64,000 bases of DNA from Sneathia sanguinegens (GTDB lineage Bacteria; Fusobacteriota; Fusobacteriia; Fusobacteriales; Leptotrichiaceae), in NCBI RefSeq assembly GCF_042033325.1, contig NZ_CP160095.1. One strand, 5' to 3'. The notes under the pieces were generated by a model, which worked only from the letters and a program-made list of their open reading frames with translations, was not told the DNA's origin and ran no database searches. Shown piece by piece: positions 8,155 through 17,607 of this stretch; position 1 is the stretch's first letter, and every line of letters starts with the position of its first letter. A program made the translations under genes and the position numbers.

Positions 8155-10881
8155 ATGAATAAAATAGATAAATCAATATCAATAACTTGCAAATCTATTG
8201 ATGATAATATTAATATCTTTAGCAATGACAGAGGACTATTAAGCCAAAATATACTAAGCCAACTAAGAAATCTAGTTGAAGATATAGCCATAAAAGTTTT
8301 TTCAAACGGAAAAGATTTAGACCCTAAAGACTATAATGGTGTTAGAGTAAAAGCAATTAATTTTATAAAATCGAATAATAAATATAAATTTCTATCAGAT
8401 TTTTATAAATTACTTAAAATTTCCGTTTCTCACTATACAAATGATAAAGAAGCATCTGAAAGATTAATGCTTAAATATTATAAATATATTTATGAAGCAA
8501 AATTGTTTTTAAAAAATAATTATAATATTGATGTTATAAATAATCTTGATAAATTTCCATTAAATACTGATTCTTCTATATTGGAATATTATACTAAAAT
8601 ATCAAAAAAAATTAATAATAAAGAATATTTTAATAATAAAGTAAATTATAACGATAGATACTATATACAAAAAATAAAACCATTTTTTATTGATTGTAAA
8701 ATTTATTATGAAGTTACTTTTGTAACTGCATACTCAAATACTAGTAAATATAGTCGAATCATTGCTTTTACTAATTTAGATATTCCAGATAACTATTCTG
8801 TTAAATTATCTCTATATAAAGATAGTATTAATATGCTTGATACTACAATGCCGATTTATATTATAGATAATTATGAAATATCTATAAGACCTTGCGAATT
8901 AAATAATTTTGCTAAAATATTCAATTTAGATTTAAAAATAAAAACCAATTCGTCAGAATATTTAAATCTAATGCAATTTCTAACTACTAGCAACTTTTCA
9001 TTAAATGAATTTATAGGTATGGATGAAGCACAATACAGTTTTTATTCAAATAAAATTTTTAATTCTAAAAAAACTCTCCTTTCTTCTTTATTTGACAAGT
9101 GTAGAGCTATAGTTAATAGTAAAAATCCTGGTGCTAATATCCTATTATATCTACTTAATAGAATGAATAACGAAACAATTAAAAGACAACTTTATAATTC
9201 TTCATGTGAGAAATTATCTAACTTGTTTTTAAACTATAAAGCAATACCGTTTGATGAAATGCCATATTGTTCTTCTTTGGTTTTTCATAATCCTAAACTT
9301 AAAGATCTTTATGATTCAATACCTCTAGATTCCCATGAACATGAACTACTTGCAAGAGTATTAAAAAACAATTCAGAAATTCATGGTAAATTATTTACAC
9401 CTATAGAAGAACTTTGCGGATTTGAAAATATAAAATCTTTAATTAAAAATTATAACAATTCTTTATATTACAAACATAAATCTAGAAGTATACAACGGTA
9501 TAAAAATTATATATATATTTCTGGTTATTTGGATGATTCTGTTAAAATAATTAATCGAATTAAGAACTTATCTAAAAAAGGTGTTGTTCAATATCAGGAA
9601 TCTGTAAAATCTTGGCTAAAAACAGAAAATTATAATATTGACGATGAATATAAAAAAGAAGCTTTGAAACATATGTTTTCACAATCTTGTGTTTCAATAA
9701 TTTATGGAGCAGCAGGAACAGGAAAAACTACCTTTATAAAACACATTTCTAATTTTTGGTCAAACAAAAATAAAGTTTTTATAGCTAATACTCATCCTGG
9801 CGTTGAAAATATGAGAAGGAAAATTGCAACTAAAAATTGTGAATTTATGACTATAAGTAAATATCTCAATTTCAAAGATAGCATTAACTGTGATATACTA
9901 TTTATAGATGAATGCAGCACAGTTAGTAATTTAAATATGGCTGAAATATTAGAAAATATGAATTTTAAATTGCTTGTTTTAGTAGGAGACATTTATCAAA
10001 TTGAATCAATAAGTTTTGGAAACTGGTTCAATTTGATAAACAAATTTGTTCCTAATAAAATATTATTCAATTTAACTAATTCTTATAGAACTACAAACGA
10101 TAAATTAAAAAAAGTTTGGGATAATGTTCGTGAAATTAATCCTGAAATTCTTAAATCTATGATTGATAATGAAAATGTTGAAATTTTAAATAAATCAATA
10201 TTTAAAAAACAATATATGGATGAAATAATTTTATGCTTAAATTATGATGGACTTTATGGAATTAACAACATAAATAAACTCTTACAAAATCAAAACCCTA
10301 ATAAATCTTTTATTTGGGAAATGAACTCTTATAAAGTTAATGATCCAATACTTTTCAATGAGAATAATAAATTCTCACCTTTAATTCATAATAATGCAAA
10401 GGGTATAATAAAAGATATTTCTTATGACAATAAAGGAATAACTTTTGATATAGAATTAGAATATTCAATAAATGAATTGGATGCTTTGGGATATAACATC
10501 CAACTTAAAGGAATTTCAAAATCAGGAAATTCTATTATTTCGTTTAATGTTGAAAAAGCAAATAACACAGATGAAGATGACGATACAATGTCTAATGTTC
10601 CATTTCAAGTTTCTTATGCTATATCTATTCATAAAGCTCAAGGGTTAGAATATGATTCTGTAAAAATAATAATAACTAAAGATTCCGAAGAACGAATAAC
10701 ACACAATATTTTCTATACCGCAATTACTAGAGCAAAGAAAAAATTAAAAATATATTGGAGTCCAGAAACCGGACAATATATACTAAATAACTTGAAACAT
10801 AAAAATATAAATAGAGATGCTAATTTGCTATCAACTATATCAGGAATAGAAATTTTTAATAATAACTTAATACACGTTTAA
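8155..10881 (+). CDS. superfamily 1 DNA helicase/ATPase with a long unknown N-terminal region
   Basis: A 908-residue protein. Helicase motifs are clear in the second half: Walker A GAAGTGKTT (about residue 518), Walker B ILFIDECST (about 582), LVLVGDIYQIES (motif III-like), NSYRTT (motif IV-like), and near the end SIHKAQGLEYDSV with NIFYTAITRAKKKL, the UvrD/RecD-type C-terminal motifs V-VI. The first 500 residues show no known nuclease or metal motif and are very rich in Asn, Ile, Lys and Tyr. The ATG at 8155 is chosen because the earlier ATG at 8143 lies in the ribosome site. It sits alone between the regulator remnant and mobilisation genes. Similar orphan helicases occur in defence islands and mobile elements; a defence role is inference only. 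Confidence 0.8.
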   Translation: MNKIDKSISITCKSIDDNINIFSNDRGLLSQNILSQLRNLVEDIAIKVFSNGKDLDPKDYNGVRVKAINFIKSNNKYKFLSDFYKLLKISVSHYTNDKEASERLMLKYYKYIYEAKLFLKNNYNIDVINNLDKFPLNTDSSILEYYTKISKKINNKEYFNNKVNYNDRYYIQKIKPFFIDCKIYYEVTFVTAYSNTSKYSRIIAFTNLDIPDNYSVKLSLYKDSINMLDTTMPIYIIDNYEISIRPCELNNFAKIFNLDLKIKTNSSEYLNLMQFLTTSNFSLNEFIGMDEAQYSFYSNKIFNSKKTLLSSLFDKCRAIVNSKNPGANILLYLLNRMNNETIKRQLYNSSCEKLSNLFLNYKAIPFDEMPYCSSLVFHNPKLKDLYDSIPLDSHEHELLARVLKNNSEIHGKLFTPIEELCGFENIKSLIKNYNNSLYYKHKSRSIQRYKNYIYISGYLDDSVKIINRIKNLSKKGVVQYQESVKSWLKTENYNIDDEYKKEALKHMFSQSCVSIIYGAAGTGKTTFIKHISNFWSNKNKVFIANTHPGVENMRRKIATKNCEFMTISKYLNFKDSINCDILFIDECSTVSNLNMAEILENMNFKLLVLVGDIYQIESISFGNWFNLINKFVPNKILFNLTNSYRTTNDKLKKVWDNVREINPEILKSMIDNENVEILNKSIFKKQYMDEIILCLNYDGLYGINNINKLLQNQNPNKSFIWEMNSYKVNDPILFNENNKFSPLIHNNAKGIIKDISYDNKGITFDIELEYSINELDALGYNIQLKGISKSGNSIISFNVEKANNTDEDDDTMSNVPFQVSYAISIHKAQGLEYDSVKIIITKDSEERITHNIFYTAITRAKKKLKIYWSPETGQYILNNLKHKNINRDANLLSTISGIEIFNNNLIHV

Positions 10882-10936
10882 TGCTTATAACTTTAATAGC
10901 AAGCACAGTAGGTGTACGGACACTTACGAAAAAATT

Positions 10937-10973
10937 AATGGAGCAGACCTTATAACGGAATGCTCCATTTTTT
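10937..10973 (+). terminator. rho-independent terminator after the helicase
   Basis: AATGGAGCA (10937-10945) pairs with TGCTCCATT (10961-10969), followed by a T tract. It lies 56 bases after the helicase stop codon. Confidence 0.75.
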
Positions 10974-10987
10974 TAATTTTTACCTTG

Positions 10988-11003
10988 TTAGGGAGAACCC
11001 TAA
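10988..11003. other. inverted repeat resembling an oriT/nick region of MobP-type elements
   Basis: TTAGGG-AGAA-CCCTAA, followed by GACCC, about 35 bases before the mobC remnant. Mobilisable elements of the Tn1549 type carry a comparable short GGG/CCC hairpin just upstream of mobC. The assignment rests on position and shape. Confidence 0.45.
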
Positions 11004-11036
11004 GACCCAAAAATATATTTTATAAAGGTGGGAAAA

Positions 11037-11380
11037 ATGGCAAATAGATTTAGAAATGAAAGAATATAAATAAAACTAACTAAGGAAGAGAAAGAAGTCT
11101 TTGAAAAGAAAATGAAACTTGCTAATTGCAAAACTATGTCTCATTTTCTTAGAAAATGTGTATTAGAAAAAGAGATTTATGTTGTAGATTTAGAACCATT
11201 TAGAAACCTACAATGGCTACTTTCAAATGCAACAAATAATATAAACCAGATTGTAAAAGCAACTAATACAACTTGTATTATTTCGACTCAATGAATAAGC
11301 AGATAGAAAAATTATCAAAAGAAATATGGCAGATCCATTCCCTGCTTCTTAATAAATCAAAAGAAAGTTCTGGTGATTAG
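11037..11380 (+). pseudogene. mobC (mobilisation accessory protein), decayed
   Basis: From an ATG behind AAAGGTGGG the frame reads MANRFRNERI, then a TAA stop (11067-11069), then continues as IKLTKEEKEVFEKKM...MSHFLRKCVLEK, a ribbon-helix-helix MobC/relaxosome protein. Near 11270 a frameshift moves the end (MNKQIEKLSKEIWQIHSLL) into another frame; that ending is typical of MobC. The gene therefore has one nonsense and one frameshift change. It normally helps the relaxase at oriT; here it must be inactive unless suppressed. Confidence 0.75.
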
Positions 11381-11381
11381 T

Positions 11382-12682
11382 ATGGCTATTACAAAAATAC
11401 ATCCTATAAAATCAACTCTAAATTTGGCAATAGATTATATAACTAAGAGTGAAAAAAACTGATGAAAAAATCTTGGTATCTTCATTTAAATGTCATCCAT
11501 CTACTTCACGCATTCAATTTATGAAAACACGAGAAGATAATGATACTAAAGGTTCAGTTTTAGCTAGACATTTAATCCAATCTTTTCTACCAGGAGAGGA
11601 TGATTCTATAAAAGCTCACGAAATTGGAATGGAGTTATGCAAGAAAATTTTAAAAAAAGATTATGAATTTGTTCTTGCAACTCATATAGATAGAAGGCAT
11701 ATCCATAACCATATTATTTTTAATAATGTTAATTACAAGACTGGTAAATGCTACCAATATAATAAAAAATCTTACCACAAAATTAGGTATCAAAGTGACG
11801 AATTATTTAAAAAAAATAAGCTTTCAGTCATCGATGAATATTATTAAGCTTACAAAAGAAAATATAAAACTGCCGGTAAATCTTGGTACGAATATGACCA
11901 AAACAAGAAAGAAAATTCCTGGAAATCTAAACTGCAATTTGATATAGATAGAATGATTAATAAGTCTAACTCGTGGGAAGAATTTGTAGAAAATATGAAA
12001 TCTCTTGATTTTGAAATTAAGTTTGGTAAACACATTTCTTTTCGTCATAAAGATAAGCAAAGATTTACTAGAGAAAAGACTATCGGAGAAGATTATACTG
12101 AGGAAAAAATCAAAGAAAGGATAGATTTAGCTATAAAAAACAAAGCTAATCCTATTAAAAACTTGTAGGTAATGTTATTGATATATCTACTAATGAAAAA
12201 CCACAATCCTCTAAAGGTTATGAAGATTGAACAAGAAAACATAATATCAAAACGATGGCTGATTCAATAATTAAGTTAAGAGAACAAGGCATTAATTCCA
12301 TTACCCAACTCGATGATCTAATTAAAAAATCTGTTGATGATAGACAAGACTTATTAGTTAAAATAAAGAAGATTGAAACTAAAATGAAGAGTTTATCTCG
12401 AGATATGGAAAATATAAATACCACAAGAAAAATCCTGAAGATAAATAATTTGTAGAGGAGTATTATAGCGAACTTTATGTTTATAAAATAGCCACTAAAG
12501 AAATTTTAGAAAACTATAAAAAACTACCAAACACCAAAGAAATATTAACGACACTCTATAAATTTCAAGAAAAAAAGAACACCCTTATGCAAGAGTATTC
12601 TTTAAATAAAGAACAATTTTCTGACCTTGTTCAGTATAGGAAAAACTATGAAAATTATTATGGAAAAGAAGTGGAGAGGTAA
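11382..12682 (+). pseudogene. MobP-type relaxase, decayed
   Basis: Starts MAITKIHPIKSTLNLAIDYI, the usual beginning of Tn1549-type relaxases, and meets a frameshift/stop near 11461. The next frame carries the catalytic histidine motif HIDRRHIHNHIIFNN (about 11690-11730) and stops at 11847. Further pieces follow in different frames: NKKENSWKSKLQFDIDRMI, HISFRHKDKQRFTREKTIG, a coiled-coil region near 12255-12455, and a last piece ending YYGKEVER at 12682. At least four disruptions are visible, so it is inactive. With mobC and the oriT-like repeat it marks a dead integrative or mobilisable element. Confidence 0.8.
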
Positions 12683-12793
12683 TTTAAATCTTAAATCATC
12701 TAATAGATTATTAAAGATATATTCCATACTATATTTGAAATTTTCACAAAATTACTTACTAAATTTAACGATTATTGTACAGTATTAATCACG

Positions 12794-12822
12794 TTGACTT
12801 TAAGTAACATTTATGCTATATT
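12794..12822 (+). promoter_or_regulatory. predicted promoter of the Dam-type methylase
   Basis: TTGACT (12794-12799), a 17-base spacer and TATATT (12817-12822), with an alternative TATAAT at 12822-12827. It overlaps the upstream in-frame ATG at 12813, which argues against that ATG as the start. Confidence 0.7.
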
Positions 12823-12851
12823 ATAATTGTGTATTAAGGAGGAAATTTATT

Positions 12852-13928
12852 TTGAAACCAATAATAAAATGGCCAGGCGGCAAATCTAGAGAATTTGATA
12901 AAATTAAGGATTTAATTCCACAATATTCAAGATACATTGAACCTTTCTTTGGTGGCGGAGCAGTTTTTTTTGAATTAATGCCTTCTAAAGCTAAAATCAA
13001 TGATATTTCTTCTTCTTTGATTTGTTTCTATGAACTTGTTAGAAATCAAAATGAAGAATTTAAAAATATATTATTAGAATACGATACTTCGTTCATTTCT
13101 CTTATTAATACGTGCAATTCATATAGCGATAAAATTCTTGAAGCTTATTTAAATGATGATAATAATAAATCAATTGATATTGTTAAATTTATTATATCAA
13201 AGACAAAGGTATCAAAGGAACTTGTTTTAGATTTAGACTCATATACAAAAATAATATTAGCAAGTGTATTAGATAAATTTAAAAGGACTAAACAAAATAA
13301 TTTAAAAAGAAAATTTAGTGATAATGATTTATTAGAAAATTTAATAACAGGCTTCACAAGTGGATTTTATTTACATTTTAGGAATATATATAATGATATA
13401 AACCTAAATAGATTAGATACATCTAAAGAATTTGAAATTGCAAACTTCTACTTTATCAGAGAATACTGTTATGGTTCAATGTTCAGATATAATAAAAAAG
13501 GTGAGTTTAATATACCTTACGGTGGTATGAGTTATAATAGAAAACAATTTACAAAAAAAATTGTTTCGCTTTTTAATGTAGAAACTAAAAATATATTTGA
13601 AAATACTCAAATATACAATTTAGATTTTGAAATTTTCTTAGATAAAATAAAACTAACAAATGATGATTTTATTTTTTTAGATCCTCCGTATGATACTGAC
13701 TTTTCTGATTATGAAGGTAAATCTTTTGATTTAAATGACCAGATAAGATTATGTAATTATTTAAAAAGAGTTCCATCAAAATTTATTTTGATAATTAAAA
13801 ACACAGACTTTATATATAATTTATATAAATCTGATTTTAACATTCTATATTTTGAAAAAAATTATACCTATAATGTTAGGAGCAGAAACGAAAGAAGTGT
13901 AACTCATTTAATCATTAAAAATTTTTAA
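12852..13928 (+). CDS. D12-class adenine-specific DNA methyltransferase (Dam/DpnM-like)
   Basis: A 358-residue alpha-class N6-adenine methylase. KWPGGK near the N-terminus and EPFFGGGAVFF (about residue 36) form the SAM-binding region; DPPYD (about residue 277) is the catalytic motif IV. Family members methylate GATC or related sites; the target here is not readable from sequence. The start chosen is TTG at 12852, behind AAGGAGG and downstream of a strong promoter; the ATG at 12813 lies within that promoter. No cognate endonuclease is adjacent on this strand, so it looks solitary. It converges on the beta-class methylase operon, with a hairpin between. DpnM-type systems pair such an enzyme with a DpnA-like one, which keeps open a link with the convergent operon. 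Confidence 0.85.
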   Translation: MKPIIKWPGGKSREFDKIKDLIPQYSRYIEPFFGGGAVFFELMPSKAKINDISSSLICFYELVRNQNEEFKNILLEYDTSFISLINTCNSYSDKILEAYLNDDNNKSIDIVKFIISKTKVSKELVLDLDSYTKIILASVLDKFKRTKQNNLKRKFSDNDLLENLITGFTSGFYLHFRNIYNDINLNRLDTSKEFEIANFYFIREYCYGSMFRYNKKGEFNIPYGGMSYNRKQFTKKIVSLFNVETKNIFENTQIYNLDFEIFLDKIKLTNDDFIFLDPPYDTDFSDYEGKSFDLNDQIRLCNYLKRVPSKFILIIKNTDFIYNLYKSDFNILYFEKNYTYNVRSRNERSVTHLIIKNF

Positions 13929-13957
13929 TTATAATAATGTTCTTTGAATTTTTAAAT

Positions 13958-14005
13958 AGAGTACCTCCTGCTTTAAAATACAGTAAATTAAGCAAGAGGT
14001 ACTCT
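13958..14005. terminator. hairpin between convergent methylase genes
   Basis: AGAGTACCTC...GCTT pairs with AAGC...GAGGTACTCT around an A/T-rich loop of about 18 bases. It sits between the ends of two convergent genes and could serve both, although the T tracts are short. Confidence 0.55.
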
Positions 14006-14034
14006 ATTGCTGTATAAAATTATTTACATAACCT

Positions 14035-14766
14035 CTATAAGCTTCTATTTGCATATTCTGATTTTTTTATTTGTTCCTTAATTCTTTTTTTGGATGCATA
14101 AAAAAACTCTTTATCTATTTCTACCCCTATAAATTTCCTTTTTGTCTCTATTGCTGCGACACATGTGGTTCCTACTCCCATGAAAGGATCATAAACAATA
14201 TCTCCTTCATCACTCCCAATGGTCATTAAATGTCTAATCAGTCTTAATGGTTTTTGAGCAGGATGTTTTGGGTTTTTAAGTCTTTCTTGACCCATACATA
14301 TTGGACTTTCAAAAAAATTATGCATTTCTTTTTGATTTGTAAAGTTCCACTTATGACCTTTATTCCACAAACAAATAATCATCTCACAACTATTTAAAAA
14401 TCCATTTTTATATATTTTTGGCATTGGATTTGTTTTGTGCCAAATAAAATATTGAAATGTATCAAATTCTTTATCAAATGCTTCATGCCATTTACCAATT
14501 AAATTGTAGCTAGTAAATATAAAAATATTTCCTTCTGGTTTAAGAACTCTTTTGAATTCATCGACAAATTCGAATGGATTAATTTCCTTATGATCCCATT
14601 CACCTAAATCATTATTAACCTCTGATCTGTTCGGTAATTTAATGTTTCCTCTTGAATACTGTGCTATATTGTATGGAGGGTCTGTTAAGATTAAATCTAT
14701 TGAATTATTTGGTAAAGTACGTATATGATTTAAACAATCTTCATTAAATATTCTACCATATCTCAT
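14035..14766 (-). CDS. beta-class DNA methyltransferase (N6-adenine or N4-cytosine)
   Basis: A 243-residue methylase with motif order IV then I: TDPPYNI at about residue 29 and DPFMGVGTT near residue 198, the latter followed by a GVEIDKEFF SAM-binding segment. This order defines the beta class (HinfI, MboII and DpnA types). It has no separate target-recognition domain beyond the core. Its start overlaps the stop of the endonuclease gene by four bases (ATGA), so they are translationally coupled. It should protect host DNA from that endonuclease. The recognition site is not predictable here. Confidence 0.85.
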   Translation of the reverse strand: MRYGRIFNEDCLNHIRTLPNNSIDLILTDPPYNIAQYSRGNIKLPNRSEVNNDLGEWDHKEINPFEFVDEFKRVLKPEGNIFIFTSYNLIGKWHEAFDKEFDTFQYFIWHKTNPMPKIYKNGFLNSCEMIICLWNKGHKWNFTNQKEMHNFFESPICMGQERLKNPKHPAQKPLRLIRHLMTIGSDEGDIVYDPFMGVGTTCVAAIETKRKFIGVEIDKEFFYASKKRIKEQIKKSEYANRSL

Positions 14767-15884
14767 TCCAGAGCACTCCTTATCATAGACTTGATTCTTT
14801 CATTTAAATCTATTTCCTCTAAAGCAATTTTATAAAGTTCTGTAAATCTTTCATATACAATCCCTTTAGGCAAAATTTTATTCCATAAATCTTTTCCTAT
14901 CAAAAACATTTCTGGGTAAGCCATATGTTTTTTTACAGCTCCTGTCCATGTATTACCTTCCCCATCTTTATTATAAAGTGTTGCAAAATATACTTTTGCA
15001 TTTTCTACATTTACACCTGTATAAATCGAAAGTAATTTTTCTATATTCGACGGTGCATTAGAGCTATCTAAATCTCCTCCAGCTTTTAACTCTAGAATGT
15101 TCCAATTCTCACCATCATAAAAAGCCAAGTCTACAGGTTTGATTTTTATCTCATCGATTTTATACTCTTGTCCTATTGGTATCAATTCCTTAATACTCTC
15201 TTGAGTAACTCCACTTTCTTTCCTATTTTTTCCTCTTCCACTTGCGACATTACTAGCTCTAAATTTTGCAATCTCCCCTTTTAAAGTCCCGTGATCTAAG
15301 TCTATATCAGTCACAATAATCTGACCATTCACGACTTCCGCTTGAATATTGTGTTCGAGACCTCTTGGATTTATAATATAAGGTACATTTTCTTCTCCGT
15401 ACCTTACTCTTGCTACCCTCTCTGCTACTCTCTCTATTGCAAAACCACTTTTTGATTCAAAGCTACTTACAAACACCATAGTGGCAGTAACAAGTTCATC
15501 AAGTTGTGATAGTAAAAAGTTATACCTTTTCTTATTATAATTAACAATAAAATCATCCTCTATAGTATCGATTAATCTTGAAAATTCAGCAAAGACTATA
15601 TCCTTAACTATTGTCTCCATTTCATTTAAATTTTCTGTTTTATCAGATACATTTAACCCATTATCATCAACTATGTCCAGATTTTCAATTTCTTGTTCAT
15701 CAAAGTCATTATCTACCAATGTCTCTTTTTCTTTATTATTTTCAACGCTTTTTTTAGTAGCTTTATTTTGTTTAATTATCTTAATTTCATCATTTGCATC
15801 ATCTACATATATTTTATCATCTTTTTTTAAATTTCTAACTTGATCATTTTTATTTAATTTATAAATTTTTTTGTCTTCTCTCAT
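14763..15884 (-). CDS. probable type II restriction endonuclease
   Basis: A 373-residue protein encoded between a controller-like XRE gene and a methylase. The ATG at 15884 has an AAAGGAG site six to seven bases before it; a longer frame upstream runs into the controller gene. Residues 1-110 are charged and low in complexity. The folded region from about 120 contains VDLAFYDGENWNILELKAGG near residue 253, a D-x(n)-E-x-K arrangement that fits a PD-(D/E)xK nuclease core. It may belong to the TdeIII/MjaII group, but this is memory-based and unconfirmed. Function rests on motif plus operon position. It overlaps the controller gene by 26 bases. Confidence 0.65.
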   Translation of the reverse strand: MREDKKIYKLNKNDQVRNLKKDDKIYVDDANDEIKIIKQNKATKKSVENNKEKETLVDNDFDEQEIENLDIVDDNGLNVSDKTENLNEMETIVKDIVFAEFSRLIDTIEDDFIVNYNKKRYNFLLSQLDELVTATMVFVSSFESKSGFAIERVAERVARVRYGEENVPYIINPRGLEHNIQAEVVNGQIIVTDIDLDHGTLKGEIAKFRASNVASGRGKNRKESGVTQESIKELIPIGQEYKIDEIKIKPVDLAFYDGENWNILELKAGGDLDSSNAPSNIEKLLSIYTGVNVENAKVYFATLYNKDGEGNTWTGAVKKHMAYPEMFLIGKDLWNKILPKGIVYERFTELYKIALEEIDLNERIKSMIRSALE

Positions 15885-16098
15885 TTTCAACTCCTTTAAA
15901 TAATTCCGATATAGACATGTCAAACCCATCTGCAATTTTTTCAATATTCTTTAACGAAATATTTCTATTACCCGCTTCAACTGATGCTAAATAAGTTCGA
16001 TCCATATTAATTTTTAATGCAAATTTTTCTTGACTAAGGCCTATATTTTTTCTTAATTCTTTTACTCTTTCCCCAAATTCCTCTAACAAATAGATCAC
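15859..16098 (-). CDS. XRE-type controller (C) protein of the restriction-modification operon
   Basis: A 79-residue Cro/CI-type helix-turn-helix protein (FGERVKELRKNIGLSQEKFA, then MDRTYLASVEAGNRN). The RTYLxxVExGxRN pattern is typical of restriction controller proteins, which delay endonuclease expression until methylation is complete. It leads a three-gene minus-strand operon and overlaps the endonuclease start by 26 bases. The start is either GTG at 16098 after AAAAGGG or TTG at 16089 after GGTGAT. A promoter with exact 17-base spacing lies just upstream. Confidence 0.8.
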   Translation of the reverse strand: MIYLLEEFGERVKELRKNIGLSQEKFALKINMDRTYLASVEAGNRNISLKNIEKIADGFDMSISELFKGVENERRQKNL

Positions 16099-16124
16099 CG
16101 CCCTTTTCCAGTTATTTTAATAAT

Positions 16125-16153
16125 ATCCTATATTTATGTGGCATATTAGTCAA
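16125..16153 (-). promoter_or_regulatory. predicted promoter of the C-R-M operon
   Basis: On the minus strand, TTGACT (16153-16148), a 17-base spacer and TAGGAT (16130-16125). It lies about 27 bases before the controller gene. Confidence 0.65.
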
Positions 16154-16190
16154 CGGTCTATAAGTAACAACGTGTTTCTTTTTAAAAAAA

Positions 16191-16642
16191 ATAAAGGCAG
16201 TCAGAAGACGGTCATTGGAAAATCAATACTGTAAAAGGTACATTAAAAGGCAAAAGTACATCATTATTGGTCTTAACAGAAAGATATAGTAGATTAGAAA
16301 TAATTCGTAAAATAGATAGCTGTAAAGCGGAAATAGTGAAAAATACAGTAGAAAAATGATATTAAAGACAATAACATCAGACAATGGTGTAGAATTTTAT
16401 AAGGGGGTATGGAAGTCAAAGGAGTTACATGGTATTATAGTCACCCATATTGCTCGTTCGAAAGAGGAAGCAATGAGGTACAAAATAAAATAATAAGGAA
16501 ATTTATACCAAAAGTTACAAAAATATCAAAATATAGCGTAAAAGAAATAAATGCGATAACAGAACATATGAATAATTATCCTAGAAAGATGTTTGGAGGG
16601 CGGACATCTAAAGAAATTTATGAAGAAAAAATAAAGGCATAA
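16191..16642 (+). pseudogene. IS30-family transposase, C-terminal remnant
   Basis: In shifting frames this reads GHWKINTVKGTLKGKST, LLVLTERYSRLEIIRKID, then TSDNGVEFY, then YYSHPYCSFERGSNE and a tail ending GRTSKEIYEEKIKA. This is the DDE catalytic part of an IS30-type transposase. Two frameshifts are visible (near 16357 and 16405). The first catalytic position, normally Asp in GHWExD, is Asn here. The N-terminal DNA-binding half is absent. The last 77 codons are open in one frame but are not an independent gene. It abuts the beheaded DUF2075 gene directly. Confidence 0.85.
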
Positions 16643-17572
16643 CTACTAGAAAAAAAACTCGTCATTTATGGTAATTTAGAAGTTGATATTGTATTTGTTG
16701 ATGAAGCTCATCTTCTTTTAACTCGATCAACACGATTTTATAATAAGAACAATAAAAAATGTAATAATATGTTAGAAGACATTGTAAAAAAAGCTAAAGT
16801 TACTATTGCTATGTTTGATGAAAATCAAATACTTACAACCGAACAATATTTATCTGATAGTGACATTAATAAATTTAGAAATATGTCTGAATTCCCAGTA
16901 ATACGTTTAAAAACTCAATTAAGAATAAATAGTTCAAAAGAAGTTCTTGATTGGATAAATAATTTTATTGAAAATGGTATAATTAACGAATTACCTACTA
17001 ACTTAGGTAATTATGAAATAAAATTCTTTGACACTCCAGATAAACTTAATGAAGCTATTAAAAATAAAGCAAATAATGATAAGACTAAATTGTCTAGACT
17101 TATAGCTACATATGACTGGGACTATAATTTTAAGAATAAAGATATTTCTATGGTATCAGAAGAAGCTAGTAAATATAATTGTGTAAATATAGGTGACTGG
17201 CATATGCCATGGAACAATGCTATACCTCATAAATCAAGCAATAAAAATGATGCATGGGCTGAACAAAAAGAAACAATAAATGAAGTTGGTTCTACATTTA
17301 CTATACAAGGTTTTGATTTAAATTATGCTGGTGTAATATTAGGTCCATCAATTAAATATGAAAATGGGAAAATAGTGTATGACACTTCAAAAAAAGCATA
17401 TGATAAAATGACAAGAAAACGTACAATTACTGAGGATGTAAAACAAAGTTTTGCTGAAAAATTTTCTAAAAACGAATTAAGAATACTTATGACTCGTGGT
17501 GTTAATGGATTGTACATTTATGCATGTGATGAGAACTTAAGAAATTATTTAATGAAACTTCAAAAAAAATAA
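16643..17572 (+). pseudogene. DUF2075-type P-loop ATPase, 5' end missing
   Basis: An open frame runs from the IS30 stop codon to 17572. It starts inside a protein (LLEKKLVIYGNLEVD) and contains the Walker B segment IVFVDEAHLLL, then FDENQILTTEQ, LKTQLRINSS and a late segment with FTIQGFDLNYAGV and ILMTRGVNGLYIY. These match the C-terminal part of DUF2075 helicase-like proteins, usually near 600 residues and sometimes joined to a GIY-YIG nuclease. Walker A is missing, so ATP hydrolysis is unlikely. The only convincing start is an internal ATG at 16769, after the Walker B. The IS30 remnant most likely removed the 5' half. Confidence 0.7.
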
Positions 17573-17607
17573 GAAGTGTGTCCTATACTAAAGCTTGTAT
17601 GGCAAAA

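Noticed and set aside
11449..12455. Four short open frames as separate small genes
   Set aside because: Together they spell out one relaxase in different frames.
16409..16642. 77-codon open frame as an independent gene
   Set aside because: It is the C-terminal end of the IS30-type transposase; no start site and frameshifted from the rest.
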